From Bacteroidales bacterium (lineage in GTDB: Bacteria > Bacteroidota > Bacteroidia > Bacteroidales > Lentimicrobiaceae), in contig JADJEQ010000014.1 in assembly GCA_016709025.1 (NCBI GenBank), positions 1 to 64,000 on the forward strand: a stretch of 64,000 bases of DNA, in the 5' to 3' direction. The position numbers were made by a program, and so were the translations under genes. The first letter of the stretch is position 1. The number at the start of each line of letters is the position of its first letter. Shown in pieces: positions 47,931 to 57,202 of this stretch. Under the pieces are notes generated by a model. The model saw nothing but the letters and a program-made list of their open reading frames with translations. It made no database searches and had not been told where the DNA came from.

Positions 47931-48224
47931 ATGGATCATTCCGTAATCAGCAGCAATATTACTTCCCGTGAAAAGCAGATACTAAGTCTGGTAGCAAGCG
48001 AATACAGCACCAACGAAATTTCTTCCCTTCTTCGTATCAGTGCCCGGACAGTTGAAACACACCGTAAGAATATTCTCAGGAAAATAAACTCTAAGTCCCT
48101 CGTCGGATTGACCAAACATGCCATAAAACTGGGTCTGGTGGAAGAATACATCTTCAAACCGGAGAGTTCTCATAAGAAACTGAAAGACTCCAATCCCGAA
48201 AAGATTGAGAATCGCAGTCACTGA
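47931..48224 (+). CDS. Stand-alone LuxR-type HTH protein
   Basis: 97 residues with only a LuxR/GerE HTH (ITSREKQILSLVASEYSTNE and SARTVETHRKNILRKINSKS) and a charged 30-residue tail; no receiver domain. The HTH is clearly related to that of the preceding regulator (KRTVDTHRKNI versus ARTVETHRKNI), suggesting duplication of only the DNA-binding part. It may compete for or share DNA targets with the full regulator. Inference only. Confidence 0.85.
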   Translation: MDHSVISSNITSREKQILSLVASEYSTNEISSLLRISARTVETHRKNILRKINSKSLVGLTKHAIKLGLVEEYIFKPESSHKKLKDSNPEKIENRSH

Positions 48225-48437
48225 GGTTTAATTTCACTGTTTGTTTCTAAGCCATGTGAAATTGGATTAAAATTTAACAGACTCTAAATTCTTCTGCTTA
48301 TAAATTTACCTACCAATACCGATGTTATTTACCGAATGCTCGGGATTGCGATCCCGCAAGTCTTGAAATAAATTTGCATCCATCCTGATAATGATCCGGA
48401 CGAAAATATGAACCAATTAAACTAAACTTTTATCTCT

Positions 48438-49181
48438 ATGAAATCGAGAATCCTCCCCATTTTCCTTTCAGTTGCCTTTTCAGCATTTCTTTTATCCTCC
48501 TGTGACAAAAAAGAGGACGAAACACCAGTCAACAACAACACAGCCAACAATTTCAGCTACGATGATGCCTTTGGGGTCCTGGTAGCGGTAAAAAGTGTAT
48601 CCTACACTTCAGTTGGTGGTTTTGAAGTGCCGGTTGAAGTCAACTCAGGTTCAGCCTTTTTCCCGACCGATGCAGGCGCAACCACTTTTGCAGACGCAGG
48701 TACTGTTTCGCTTGAAAACAAAAACCTTACTAAACAGGCCAACAATATCTATGCTTACGACGATTTTCTGAACCCGCTCACTCTTTCAAATATAACCTGG
48801 AACGTAACGGGCAATGGCAGTATTCCTTCTTTCACCAAAACCGTTGACCGGCCACTACCGACTTTCAGCGGTTTCAGCAATTTGCCGGCAACCGTCAGCA
48901 AAGCAACAGGCATAAGCATTTCTCTCGGATCTGCTGTATATGCTGCCGACTCGGTTATCGTTATGATTACCAGTTCAAACGATGCCGTTTTGAAATCAGT
49001 TGCAGGTAATTCAGGCAGTGTAACATTTTCCAGTGCTGATTTAACCAAGCTGAATACCAGCACCGTAGGTTCAGTATCTATAAGTCCGTATAACCTGTCA
49101 TCAGAAACCATCGGCGGAAAAAAGTATTATTTTGTGAACGAGTCGAGCTATGTAAAAATGATGGTTAACATAACCAACTAA
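48438..49181 (+). CDS. Predicted lipoprotein of unknown function
   Basis: 247 residues. Lipoprotein signal MKSRILPIFLSVAFSAFLLSSC then DKKEDETPVNNN linker. The rest is beta-rich with many Ser, Thr and Asn, and resembles an immunoglobulin-like or T9SS-exported fold without clear motifs. It is closed by a terminator and followed by a GH16 enzyme. Confidence 0.75.
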   Translation: MKSRILPIFLSVAFSAFLLSSCDKKEDETPVNNNTANNFSYDDAFGVLVAVKSVSYTSVGGFEVPVEVNSGSAFFPTDAGATTFADAGTVSLENKNLTKQANNIYAYDDFLNPLTLSNITWNVTGNGSIPSFTKTVDRPLPTFSGFSNLPATVSKATGISISLGSAVYAADSVIVMITSSNDAVLKSVAGNSGSVTFSSADLTKLNTSTVGSVSISPYNLSSETIGGKKYYFVNESSYVKMMVNITN

Positions 49182-49213
49182 AGAATTATGTGTGTTTTTG
49201 AATTCTTTAGAAG

Positions 49214-49242
49214 AGCGTCCTTTCACGGGGGCGCTTTTTTTT
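49214..49242 (+). terminator. Rho-independent terminator after the lipoprotein
   Basis: 7-bp stem AGCGTCC (49214-49220) with GGGCGCT (49229-49235, one G-U pair) followed by eight T. The promoter of the next gene begins within its T-run. Confidence 0.8.
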
Positions 49243-49270
49243 GCCTGTTGGGATCGATTCTGTATATTTG
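49241..49270 (+). promoter_or_regulatory. Bacteroidota-type promoter for the GH16 gene
   Basis: TTG at 49241-49243, a 19-base spacer, and TATATTTG at 49263-49270 fit the -33 TTG / -7 TAnnTTTG consensus. The ATG follows 26 bases later. This is the best full promoter match in the window. Confidence 0.65.
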
Positions 49271-49296
49271 GCCAGATTCTTCCATTCAATAGTTTT

Positions 49297-50175
49297 ATGA
49301 AGCAAGTCTTTTATATTATCTTCTTTCTTCTGGCTGGTGCTACCTCAGCCCTTGCTCAGACAGACACTCTCCTTGCCAACCCGGTTCCCTGCCCTGAAGG
49401 TAATTGGGAGTTGGTATTCGCTGAAGAATTTGAGGGAAAAAGTCTGGATACTGAACGCTGGATTACCTGGTTCCCCTATACCGATGATGGCAGTGATCAA
49501 TGTGCCTTTTGCCGCACCCATGGAAATGAAGGTCAGGTTTATCTTAATGCAAATGTTGATGTAAGCGATGGCAGTCTTAAACTGATTGCCCGGCGCGAAC
49601 CGGCAAACTGGATGGGAGAACAACGTGAATATACTTCAGGAATGATCCATTCACGGCAATCGTTCGGCACAGGCAGATATGAATTCAGGTGCAAACTGCC
49701 TTATGGAATGGGATTCTGGCCGGCAATATGGGCTTACGGGGCAACTGTATCTGAACTTGATATTCTTGAGGCCGGAATGCAGCATCCGCGCCGCTATCAC
49801 ATGAGCATTCACAACCGCGAAGTAAAAAAGATGCTCCATCGCCGTAAGCATGTCTTTAAAGATCTTTCGGCCGGCTTCCATATATATTCTATGGTGTGGG
49901 ATTCTGGATTTATCAGCTTTGAAATTGACAATAAACCGGTTTGGCGGATAAGTCCGTATACCCGCAAAATTGGCTGCCGCGTTAAAAAATGCCCTGTAAA
50001 GCCAGGAAATTATCATGTTGAGCCTATTTTTCCACCCCCTTCCGAAACTGTTCACCTCATCCTGAACCTCTGCATTGGAAATGAATTTACCCCTTTTACA
50101 AAATCACCCGATGCAGAAACCGTGTTCCCAAACCAGATGGAAATAGATTGGATTCGATACTACCGTCGGGAATAG
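49297..50175 (+). CDS. GH16-family glycoside hydrolase, secreted
   Basis: The ATG at 49297 gives signal peptide MKQVFYIIFFLLAGATSALA; a longer in-frame start at 49192 would include the terminator and promoter and is rejected. 292 residues. GH16 features are LVFAEEFEGKSLDTERWIT, SGMIHSRQSFGTGRYEFRCK and the catalytic ExDxxE motif SELDILEAG (E153, D155, E158). GH16 enzymes are retaining hydrolases of beta-1,3/1,4 glucans or algal galactans; this copy's substrate is not evident. No SusC/D pair is nearby, so it is not part of a PUL here. Confidence 0.9.
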   Translation: MKQVFYIIFFLLAGATSALAQTDTLLANPVPCPEGNWELVFAEEFEGKSLDTERWITWFPYTDDGSDQCAFCRTHGNEGQVYLNANVDVSDGSLKLIARREPANWMGEQREYTSGMIHSRQSFGTGRYEFRCKLPYGMGFWPAIWAYGATVSELDILEAGMQHPRRYHMSIHNREVKKMLHRRKHVFKDLSAGFHIYSMVWDSGFISFEIDNKPVWRISPYTRKIGCRVKKCPVKPGNYHVEPIFPPPSETVHLILNLCIGNEFTPFTKSPDAETVFPNQMEIDWIRYYRRE

Positions 50176-50330
50176 CAGTTTCAAACCTCCAAATACACGA
50201 GTTCTTCAACTTGCCCCGCTGAAGTAGGGTGATTCTCACACCAAACCTTAAATTGTGAATGGTTCCAAAATAAAAAATACAAGGGAATTTTGTGAAAAAA
50301 CTGGGGCATTACAAATTTAACCATTGTATA

Positions 50331-52127
50331 TCAGATGGTAATCCCCATCCTTTTCATAAGGAAAGTCGCATTCATATTCCTGGCAATTCCCGGCTTAAGT
50401 TTATAATCAAAATGCAGTTCATCACCTGCTATTTCTGCTTCAAAACTGTAATTGGTAACATCATCAGGGAATGATTTTTCAAGGTTGCCCAGATCGAGGT
50501 CGTGCGTGGCAATAAAACCGGCGGCCACCAGGCCAATCAGTTGGGTAAGTAAAGCTTTCGACCCGGCCTGTTTATCAGCTGAATTGGTTCCCTTCAGAAT
50601 CTCATCCAGCAGGATAAACAGCTCCTCTCCCCTACCCAGGTGGTCGATCAGCTCTTTGAGCCGGAGCAGTTCAGCGTAGAAATACGATCGGTTGGTACTC
50701 AGCGAATCTGTTGTTTGCAGGCTGGTAAAAACCGGGGCCGGATAGCAGGAAAATCCGGATGCACAAACCGGTGCACCTGCCAGGGCCAGTACCATATTCA
50801 CACCGACAGTGCGCAGGTAAGTACTCTTACCCGCCATATTGGCTCCGGTTACAATATTGAAATGCCCTTTATGGGAAACCAAAATATTGTTATTCACCCG
50901 CTGGTTTGCAGGGATCAGCGGATGGCCGGCATCGGCCCCCTGAATGGCAAATCCTTCGGTAACAATTTCCGGAAAAACATAATCAGGAAAGGCAAAGGCA
51001 AAAGCACCCAGCCCGGCAATGGCTTCGGTTTCCGACAAAACATCAAACCACCCTGGCAAGCAATCTTTATGGGAAATCTGCCAGTTTTCGAGGCGTATCA
51101 TCTGCCTGATGTCCCAAAGCAGGTAGATGTTGAGAAAAAATCCTGCCAGCAGGTTGAGTCGGGTATCGAGTGAAGCCGTGATCCGGCTTAGTTTCCTTAT
51201 CCCACGACTGGCAGGCAATACCCCTGATTTCAACTTATCAACCTGCCCTGCCATATACTGCGAACCAAAACCTCCTTCTTCTATCATGCGGAAACGTATG
51301 GCGTACTTTTCAAGGATTGACACCTTTTTCGAAAGCATCATATGTCGCCGGTTGATCGCTTTGGTGTAAAACCCGGTGATGGACAAAGGTATAATGAGGT
51401 AAAGTAAAAAAAGCTGCATTGAAATCAGTCCTGAAATCAGCAACGTGGTCAGTGCCATTGATAAAAGAGGAACAACTATGATTGCAAATCTGAAAACCAC
51501 CGGTTTGAACATGGGTTTACTCGAAATCCATTCATACAGAGATTCAATGTCCGTTTTTTCTTCGGCAGCTACCAATCCATGGGCACGAAGCCTTATACGC
51601 CAATCGGGTAATTGAGCAAGTTCTTTTACAGCTTCCTGCCTGCCCAGTATCTCCGGCTTATTCCTTAAGGGAATTTTTAGCCAATGAGCCAACATCGCCT
51701 TGCCGGCATGGGTGGCAGACCGGTTAACTGCCTGAAAAAGTGAATTCTCACCAAAAACATCCAGATCGGTAGTAAAAATATGGCCCGGGTCAATAAATTC
51801 GCTGCCCCCGTCAAAAGAAGTAAACTGTCCGCTTAAAGCTCGGGTCTCCTGCGTGATGGCTGTGATGACGGCATCGTTGAACCGCTGTTTATCAAGTAAT
51901 TTTTCATTCAACACCACCAAAACAATAAAAGCTGTCAACATCGCAGACGCAGGCCACCACCACAGCGTGTCCAATGCAATTGCAGCGATAACTGAAGCAA
52001 CAATGAATATAAAAACGATAAACCGGGAAACAGCATAAAACCTGCCGTTGCGTAATAACCTTTGTTGCAATTGAAGGCGATTGCCAAGCATTTCATTGTA
52101 AATAATTCCGGGGGCTTCATTGCTCAT
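50331..52127 (-). CDS. MutS-like ATPase with predicted membrane helices
   Basis: 598 residues. Two hydrophobic pairs (about 36-74 and 212-254) predict four transmembrane helices. The C-terminal MutS domain V has Walker A TGANMAGKST (428-436) and Walker B LFILLDEILKGTN (about 503-515), with a conserved helix between. The mismatch-recognition domain I with its Phe-X-Glu is absent, so this is not classical mismatch repair. Such membrane MutS-related proteins are common in Bacteroidota and uncharacterised. The 5' end overlaps the CYTH gene stop by 4 bases, so the two are coupled. Confidence 0.85.
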   Translation of the reverse strand: MSNEAPGIIYNEMLGNRLQLQQRLLRNGRFYAVSRFIVFIFIVASVIAAIALDTLWWWPASAMLTAFIVLVVLNEKLLDKQRFNDAVITAITQETRALSGQFTSFDGGSEFIDPGHIFTTDLDVFGENSLFQAVNRSATHAGKAMLAHWLKIPLRNKPEILGRQEAVKELAQLPDWRIRLRAHGLVAAEEKTDIESLYEWISSKPMFKPVVFRFAIIVVPLLSMALTTLLISGLISMQLFLLYLIIPLSITGFYTKAINRRHMMLSKKVSILEKYAIRFRMIEEGGFGSQYMAGQVDKLKSGVLPASRGIRKLSRITASLDTRLNLLAGFFLNIYLLWDIRQMIRLENWQISHKDCLPGWFDVLSETEAIAGLGAFAFAFPDYVFPEIVTEGFAIQGADAGHPLIPANQRVNNNILVSHKGHFNIVTGANMAGKSTYLRTVGVNMVLALAGAPVCASGFSCYPAPVFTSLQTTDSLSTNRSYFYAELLRLKELIDHLGRGEELFILLDEILKGTNSADKQAGSKALLTQLIGLVAAGFIATHDLDLGNLEKSFPDDVTNYSFEAEIAGDELHFDYKLKPGIARNMNATFLMKRMGITI

Positions 52128-52594
52128 TTATTCCAGGTATTGAATGGCTGTTTCGAAAGGTTGGAATTCAGATAGCGGGGATCACCGGTCACTTCCCTGC
52201 TTACCCATGATGGCCTGACAAAAACCTCATCTTCACTTTTTACCTCAATTTCAGCAACGATCAGTCCGGCGTTATCCCCATGAAACTCATCCACTTCCCA
52301 GGTAAATCCCTCATGTAAAACCCTGAACCGTTCTTTTTCGATTATCGGGCTGATGCACATTTCATTCAGCATTTTTTCAGCATCAGGCAAGGGTATTTCA
52401 TATTCATATTCCTTGCGCGTAAGATTGGTAACCTTCGCTTTCACCGTTATAAAACCTTTGTTGCCGGCGGTTCTTACCCTGATGATTTTATCGGGCAATA
52501 CCGCCAGATAGCCCTGTCGATAAAGAACAGGCTCAGACATGGTGCGATAAATGGTTGAATTTACAAGGAACTTATGCTCTATTTCCAGTGCCAT
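52124..52594 (-). CDS. CYTH-domain protein (inorganic triphosphatase-like)
   Basis: 156 residues, one CYTH domain. The signature ExExK is present as EIEHKFLV at the N-terminus, with conserved basic strands IIRVRTAGNKGFITVKAK, then YEYEIPL, and WEVDEFHG plus IVAEIEV. CYTH enzymes bind triphosphates in a beta-tunnel and often hydrolyse inorganic triphosphate. It lies upstream of, and overlaps, the MutS-like gene on the minus strand. Confidence 0.92.
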   Translation of the reverse strand: MALEIEHKFLVNSTIYRTMSEPVLYRQGYLAVLPDKIIRVRTAGNKGFITVKAKVTNLTRKEYEYEIPLPDAEKMLNEMCISPIIEKERFRVLHEGFTWEVDEFHGDNAGLIVAEIEVKSEDEVFVRPSWVSREVTGDPRYLNSNLSKQPFNTWNK

Positions 52595-52609
52595 GGAGGA
52601 TATACTATA

Positions 52610-52720
52610 GTGAAAAGTGAAAAAGTGAAGAGTGAAAAGTGTAGAAAGCGAAGAGTAGTAGTTGAAAAGCGAATAGTAAAATGGATAAGTGGTAAGTGAA
52701 AAGTGAAAAAATGCAGGTTA
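52610..52720. repeat. GTGAAAAGTGAA-type low-complexity repeat
   Basis: Degenerate short direct repeats of AGTGAAAAGTG and GAAGAGTGAAAAG words with no ORF of note, similar in style to the block at 8247-8757 but built of other words. Confidence 0.6.
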
Positions 52721-52841
52721 ACGGGCTTTCCTAAAGAATTAAGTGCCTGGCATCGCGAAGGAAGCAAATAACAACCGCCCAATGATCTAAGGATAAATAT
52801 TAATGAAATTGCCGGTACAAACCTTTTCAACTTATTTGCGT

Positions 52842-52913
52842 AAAAAAAGAATCTTTCCAGGCCTGGCAAATGAATCCCTGAATTCAGGAATCGATGGCCA
52901 ACCTGGAAAGATT
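52842..52913 (-). terminator. Long-hairpin terminator for the minus-strand S46 gene
   Basis: A near-palindrome of 64 bases centred on GAATTC (outer arms AATCTTTCCAGG at 52850-52861 and CCTGGAAAGATT at 52902-52913). Reading the minus strand, the stem is followed by CTTTTTTTAC. It lies 85 bases past the stop of the S46 gene. Confidence 0.8.
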
Positions 52914-52997
52914 TCATCTGACAACCATTTTAATACATTTTTAAAAAAATCATTTTAAAAATTGGTAATCGCCCCGTTAATCAGAGGGTGTATTAAA

Positions 52998-55217
52998 TTA
53001 GTTAACCGTTTCAACCTCCACCGGAGCCTTAACCGGTTCAATACCAATCACGGGTTTTACCTTACCGGCTTTGGGCGCCATGGTCAGTTCTTTGATGATA
53101 TTTTTTGCACCCGCATACTTATCAACAATAAACAATACATAACGGATATCCACACTGATGGTGCGCTGCAATTCGGGTTCGAAAGCAATATCGCCACTCA
53201 TGGCTTCCCAGTTGCCATCGAAAGCAAGTCCAATGAGTTCACCATTTCCGTTCAGTACCGGGCTTCCTGAATTACCACCGGTGATATCTGTTGTAGAAAG
53301 GAAAGCAACCGGCATTTCACCATTGCTCATCGCATACTGACCAAAATCCTTCTTTTCAAAAAGCTCTTTTAGTTTTGCCGGAACAACGAACTCCCAGTTA
53401 TCGGGATCTTCTTTTTCCATAACTCCCTTTAAAGTGGTGTAATAATCATAATGTACCGCATCCGCCGGAATATAGTCCAGAACTTTCCCGTATGTCAGGC
53501 GCATGGTTGAATTGGCATTCGGATAGAATTTACGGTCGGGCTGCATTTCGCGAAGGCCGGCTACAAAAAGCCTGTTGCCCCTGTCAACCATCTCAGTGGC
53601 TGCATCCATCTGCTTCTGGTTCTCCCGGTATTTTTCAATCATTACTTTCATCAGGCTGTAAGCAGGATCTTTTTCCAGTACTTTAAGCGATGGATTATCA
53701 ATAAATGCATCGGTCTTCGACTTATCTGCAAACATTGATTTTGAAAAAATATTAGCGGCAATCCGGTTGAAATCCCCTTTGTTTTTAGTCACCATCTCTT
53801 TGAATGCAATGGGTTGCTGTTCAGGGGGAACATTTTCGGAATACATCTGAAGCATAGCCTCCAGCAATTTCATATCGGTTGGCTGATTGTAGTTCTTGAA
53901 GTGCTTTTCAACACTTTTTCTGAGGTTTTCTTTTAGCCTGGCCATTTTCTCTTCCGAAGGCGGTACAGCCTTCAATTCAGTTGCCACGGATGAGAAGGAT
54001 TGCGCCAGTGTCATTATTTCGGCTCCCCGGATGATTGATTCCACAAAATACCACCGCTGAAGGGTATAATCACCAAAGGTTTTATAGGCTGTTTCAATGT
54101 CGCTGAGCACATTACCGTATTTTTCACCACGGGCAGGAGACGCATTGACCCAATTTGTAAAATCAGTTTCAATTTTCTGCTTGTCTTCCAGCACATTTAG
54201 TCTTTTAAGACCCCGGGTCTGCCCGATGAAATATTTCCAGTAGTTTGAGGTACTGGCATATTTCGAAGCATACTTGATACTGACTTCACGGTCGGCATCC
54301 ATATCTTCACGCATGATGTCCAGTTTCTTTGCCCTGATATTCACAATGGTAGGATTGCTGGTTTCTGTAGCAAGCTTTACCCCCCAGGAGGTCAGGTAGC
54401 GGTCGGTACTTCCGGGATAACCCATAATCATGGCAAAATCACCTTTTTCATACCCATTGAGCGAAACAGGCAGATGGTGCTTAGGCTTCAGCGGAACATT
54501 ATTTTTTGAAAAGTCGGCAGGTTTACCATCGGCACCGGCATATACCCTGAACATTGAAAAATCACCGGTATGGCGTGGCCACATCCAGTTATCGGTATCG
54601 GCTCCGAATTTCCCGATGGATGAAGGCGGGGCTCCTACCAGCCTTACATCACGGAAAACTTCGTAAACAAAGAGGTAAAACTCATTCCCGCTGAAGAAGC
54701 TTGCAACCCTGGCATCATAGCCTGTCCCCTTGGTCGCATCGTTCTGAATCGATTTTGAAATCTCGGCAATTTTGGCATTGCGCTCTGTTTCGGTCATCTT
54801 GCCGTCAATTTGAGCCAGGATGGTTTGGGTTACATCCTCAATCCTGACCAGGAACCTGGCAGTCAGACCCTCATTGGGCAGCTCTTCGTTCATATTCATA
54901 GCCCAGAAACCATCAGCCAGATAATCGTGATCAATCGTGCTGTGCGACTGAATGGATCCGTAACCACAATGGTGATTGGTGAGCACCAGGCCCTGACTGC
55001 TGATCATCTCGCCGGTGCAACCATTCCCAAACTGGATGATGGCATCCTTCAGACTTGAATGGTTAACGCTGTATATTTCCTCAGCTGTCAGTTTCAGACC
55101 TTCCTTCTGCATATCAACATAGTTTAACCGTTCAATTAGCAGTGGCAGCCACATACCCTCATCGGCCCGCGAAAATCCGGCGGCCAGAACAAAAAACAGA
55201 ATCAGTATTCGCTTCAT
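52998..55217 (-). CDS. S46 family dipeptidyl peptidase, DPP7-type (second copy)
   Basis: 739 residues with signal peptide MKRILILFFVLAAGFSRA. Motifs match the copy at 42845: DEGMWLPLLIERLNYVDMQK, LTNHHCGYGSIQ, DTDNWMWPRHTGDFS, ITGGNSGSPVLNG with Ser650, and FDGNWEAMSGD, again Gly at the S1 specificity position. It has an extra Pro/Val-rich tail (GKVKPVIGIEPVKAPVEVE). Both copies are predicted to be DPP7-like, so the pair may differ in fine specificity or expression. It is followed by a long-hairpin terminator. Confidence 0.93.
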   Translation of the reverse strand: MKRILILFFVLAAGFSRADEGMWLPLLIERLNYVDMQKEGLKLTAEEIYSVNHSSLKDAIIQFGNGCTGEMISSQGLVLTNHHCGYGSIQSHSTIDHDYLADGFWAMNMNEELPNEGLTARFLVRIEDVTQTILAQIDGKMTETERNAKIAEISKSIQNDATKGTGYDARVASFFSGNEFYLFVYEVFRDVRLVGAPPSSIGKFGADTDNWMWPRHTGDFSMFRVYAGADGKPADFSKNNVPLKPKHHLPVSLNGYEKGDFAMIMGYPGSTDRYLTSWGVKLATETSNPTIVNIRAKKLDIMREDMDADREVSIKYASKYASTSNYWKYFIGQTRGLKRLNVLEDKQKIETDFTNWVNASPARGEKYGNVLSDIETAYKTFGDYTLQRWYFVESIIRGAEIMTLAQSFSSVATELKAVPPSEEKMARLKENLRKSVEKHFKNYNQPTDMKLLEAMLQMYSENVPPEQQPIAFKEMVTKNKGDFNRIAANIFSKSMFADKSKTDAFIDNPSLKVLEKDPAYSLMKVMIEKYRENQKQMDAATEMVDRGNRLFVAGLREMQPDRKFYPNANSTMRLTYGKVLDYIPADAVHYDYYTTLKGVMEKEDPDNWEFVVPAKLKELFEKKDFGQYAMSNGEMPVAFLSTTDITGGNSGSPVLNGNGELIGLAFDGNWEAMSGDIAFEPELQRTISVDIRYVLFIVDKYAGAKNIIKELTMAPKAGKVKPVIGIEPVKAPVEVETVN

Positions 55218-55241
55218 TTTTTTAATGGATTTAGTATTCTG

Positions 55242-56333
55242 TTAAACAAATTTTTCACCTTTTTCAATCATCACGTCATTTACAAACTGACGTATCTGCT
55301 GTTCGTCTCCTTTACGGCACACCAGCAGTATTCCATCATCTTCAACTACAATATAATCATCGAGGCCCTGCAACACAACCAACTTTTCTTTGGGCATATT
55401 TACGATACAGTTATGGCTGTTGTACAACAAAACATTTTGTCCCACCACTGTATTTTTGTGCTCATCCTTCTTCCTTGTATCGTACAATGAACCCCACGTA
55501 CCCAGATCGCTCCAACCAAAATCTGAAGAAAGAACATAAACATTGTCAGCTTTTTCCATTACTCCATAGTCAATGGATATACTCTTACACACAGAATAGG
55601 TTTGCTGTATAAAAGAGCTTTCCTCTGCGGTGTTGTATTTACCTGCACCTGCACTGAAAAGTTGGTTCACATCCGGAAGGTGTTTATCGAAAGCAGCCAT
55701 AATGGTTTTCAATTTCCAGATAAAGATCCCGGAATTCCAGAGAAAATCACCGCTGCTTAGAAATTGTTGCGCCATTTCAAGTTGGGGCTTTTCCGTAAAG
55801 GTTTTTACCTTTTTTATCCGGTTATCATTTTCATACGTAATGCCTTCGTCGAACTGGATGTAACCATAACCGGTATCAGGCCGGCTGGGTTGAATTCCCA
55901 ATGTAAGCAACCATCGGTTCTTTTCTGCAGTATCAAGCGCAGCAGTTATTACTTCGGTAAAAATATCTTCTTTAAGAATGATGTGATCGGAGGGAGCAAC
56001 CACCACATTGGCCTCAGGATTTATCTGAAAAATGCGATAATTGGCATAGGCGATGCAAGGAGCTGTATTCCGGCGCGATGGTTCGCACAAAACCTGCTCA
56101 TCCTTAATATCGGGCAACTGTTCAAGCACCTGTTTTTTATAAATTTCGTTGGTTACAATGTAAATATTTTCAGCAGGACAAACTTTGCGAAAACGGTTAA
56201 AAGTAGATTGAATCAGGGTTTCACCGGTTCCCAGAATATCGATAAACTGTTTTGGATGGTTTTGACGGCTCATCGGCCAGAACCTGGCTCCAATGCCACC
56301 GGCCATTATGATACAATAGTTATTTTTATCCAT
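55242..56333 (-). CDS. Mannose-1-phosphate guanylyltransferase
   Basis: I chose the ATG at 56333, giving 363 residues starting MDKNNYCIIMAGGIGARFWP; an upstream in-frame ATG adds 69 residues unlike the family. The nucleotide loop GGIGARFWPMSRQNHPKQF and VVVAPSDHIILKED are diagnostic, followed by FLWNSGIFIWKL and SIDYGVMEKADNVYVLSSDF. It makes GDP-mannose from mannose-1-phosphate and GTP, feeding LPS or capsule synthesis. No fused isomerase domain. It is 24 bases upstream of the S46 gene on the minus strand. Confidence 0.95.
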   Translation of the reverse strand: MDKNNYCIIMAGGIGARFWPMSRQNHPKQFIDILGTGETLIQSTFNRFRKVCPAENIYIVTNEIYKKQVLEQLPDIKDEQVLCEPSRRNTAPCIAYANYRIFQINPEANVVVAPSDHIILKEDIFTEVITAALDTAEKNRWLLTLGIQPSRPDTGYGYIQFDEGITYENDNRIKKVKTFTEKPQLEMAQQFLSSGDFLWNSGIFIWKLKTIMAAFDKHLPDVNQLFSAGAGKYNTAEESSFIQQTYSVCKSISIDYGVMEKADNVYVLSSDFGWSDLGTWGSLYDTRKKDEHKNTVVGQNVLLYNSHNCIVNMPKEKLVVLQGLDDYIVVEDDGILLVCRKGDEQQIRQFVNDVMIEKGEKFV

Positions 56334-56403
56334 GTTTGTGGTGTTGGTTTGTGTATGGCAATTATCTCCTGATTGCAACCAGGATTTATATGGCTTGAAA
56401 AAT

Positions 56404-57030
56404 TTATGTTTTATTCTCAACCGGAATGATTTCTGCCAATGGGCTGAAAAGGTAAATCCGCTTGTTGTTAAGACATTCGCAACGGTATCTTTTTCTGAGT
56501 TTATCGCCACGTTTAAACAAACGCCCATCGGGCAACGCAAAAATGGCGTCGGCAGGAAGATCGCTTACAAGGATTGCTTCATTCGGGGCATCAAAAGCCC
56601 TGAGTGCTTCGGCCAGCTTAAGATTGGTTGTACTCGAAGCGGATGGATTCCTGAGATAGTTTTCAAAGGCTCCTCTCACAGAATCTGGAAGCAGTCCGGG
56701 ACTCAGGAATGATAACCCTAGCGCCCGGTAAGCTTGTTTCCAGTGTTCACCGTGGGGCTGCATCCGTCGCCTGCTGTTGAAAAATACCTCAGCATGCGCC
56801 ATTTCGTGAAGCAGAGTTACCAGAAAACTGTAAGGATTGAGGTTATGATTAACCGAAATAACAGGTGGCGAATAAGGAGTACTTCCCCTGAAATCACCCA
56901 ATTTGGAACGGCGGCTCCTGGTAATCCGGAGAACAACATGGTGGGTACTGAACCATTCAAGCACAGGCCCCGCACTTCCGGCCGGCAAATATTCATTCAA
57001 CGCTTGATCCAGGCTTTTACCTTTGGTCAT
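56404..57030 (-). CDS. SprT-like zinc metalloprotease family protein
   Basis: I chose the ATG at 57030 because a longer frame would overlap the small lipoprotein by 62 bases. 208 residues. The SprT zinc motif is LLHEMAHAEVF with the third ligand in GEHWKQAYRALG. A second half (RCECLNNKRIYL) resembles a zinc ribbon with few Cys. SprT-like proteases include eukaryotic Spartan, which digests DNA-protein crosslinks; bacterial roles are unclear. The gene is cotranscribed with the lipoprotein upstream. Confidence 0.85.
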   Translation of the reverse strand: MTKGKSLDQALNEYLPAGSAGPVLEWFSTHHVVLRITRSRRSKLGDFRGSTPYSPPVISVNHNLNPYSFLVTLLHEMAHAEVFFNSRRRMQPHGEHWKQAYRALGLSFLSPGLLPDSVRGAFENYLRNPSASSTTNLKLAEALRAFDAPNEAILVSDLPADAIFALPDGRLFKRGDKLRKRYRCECLNNKRIYLFSPLAEIIPVENKT

Positions 57031-57202
57031 TGTAACTGTACATTGTGTTCGGATCTGCCTTCTGGAAAGTGCATCCACAATCGCGTGAGCGCTTTGCCTT
57101 TTTATACTTATTCTGCTTGTAAGCAGGCGTAGAGCAGGAAGTAATCATCAGTGCCGATAAAACCAGCAGGCTCGTTAACAGGTTCCTTACTTTATACTTC
57201 AT
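57017..57202 (-). CDS. Small lipoprotein
   Basis: 61 residues. MKYKVRNLLTSLLVLSALMI then TSCSTPAYKQ gives a lipobox with Cys23. The mature part is only about 38 residues, basic, with a CGC triplet. It overlaps the first 14 bases of the SprT-like gene, which fixes that gene's start. Function unknown. Confidence 0.75.
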   Translation of the reverse strand: MKYKVRNLLTSLLVLSALMITSCSTPAYKQNKYKKAKRSRDCGCTFQKADPNTMYSYNDQR

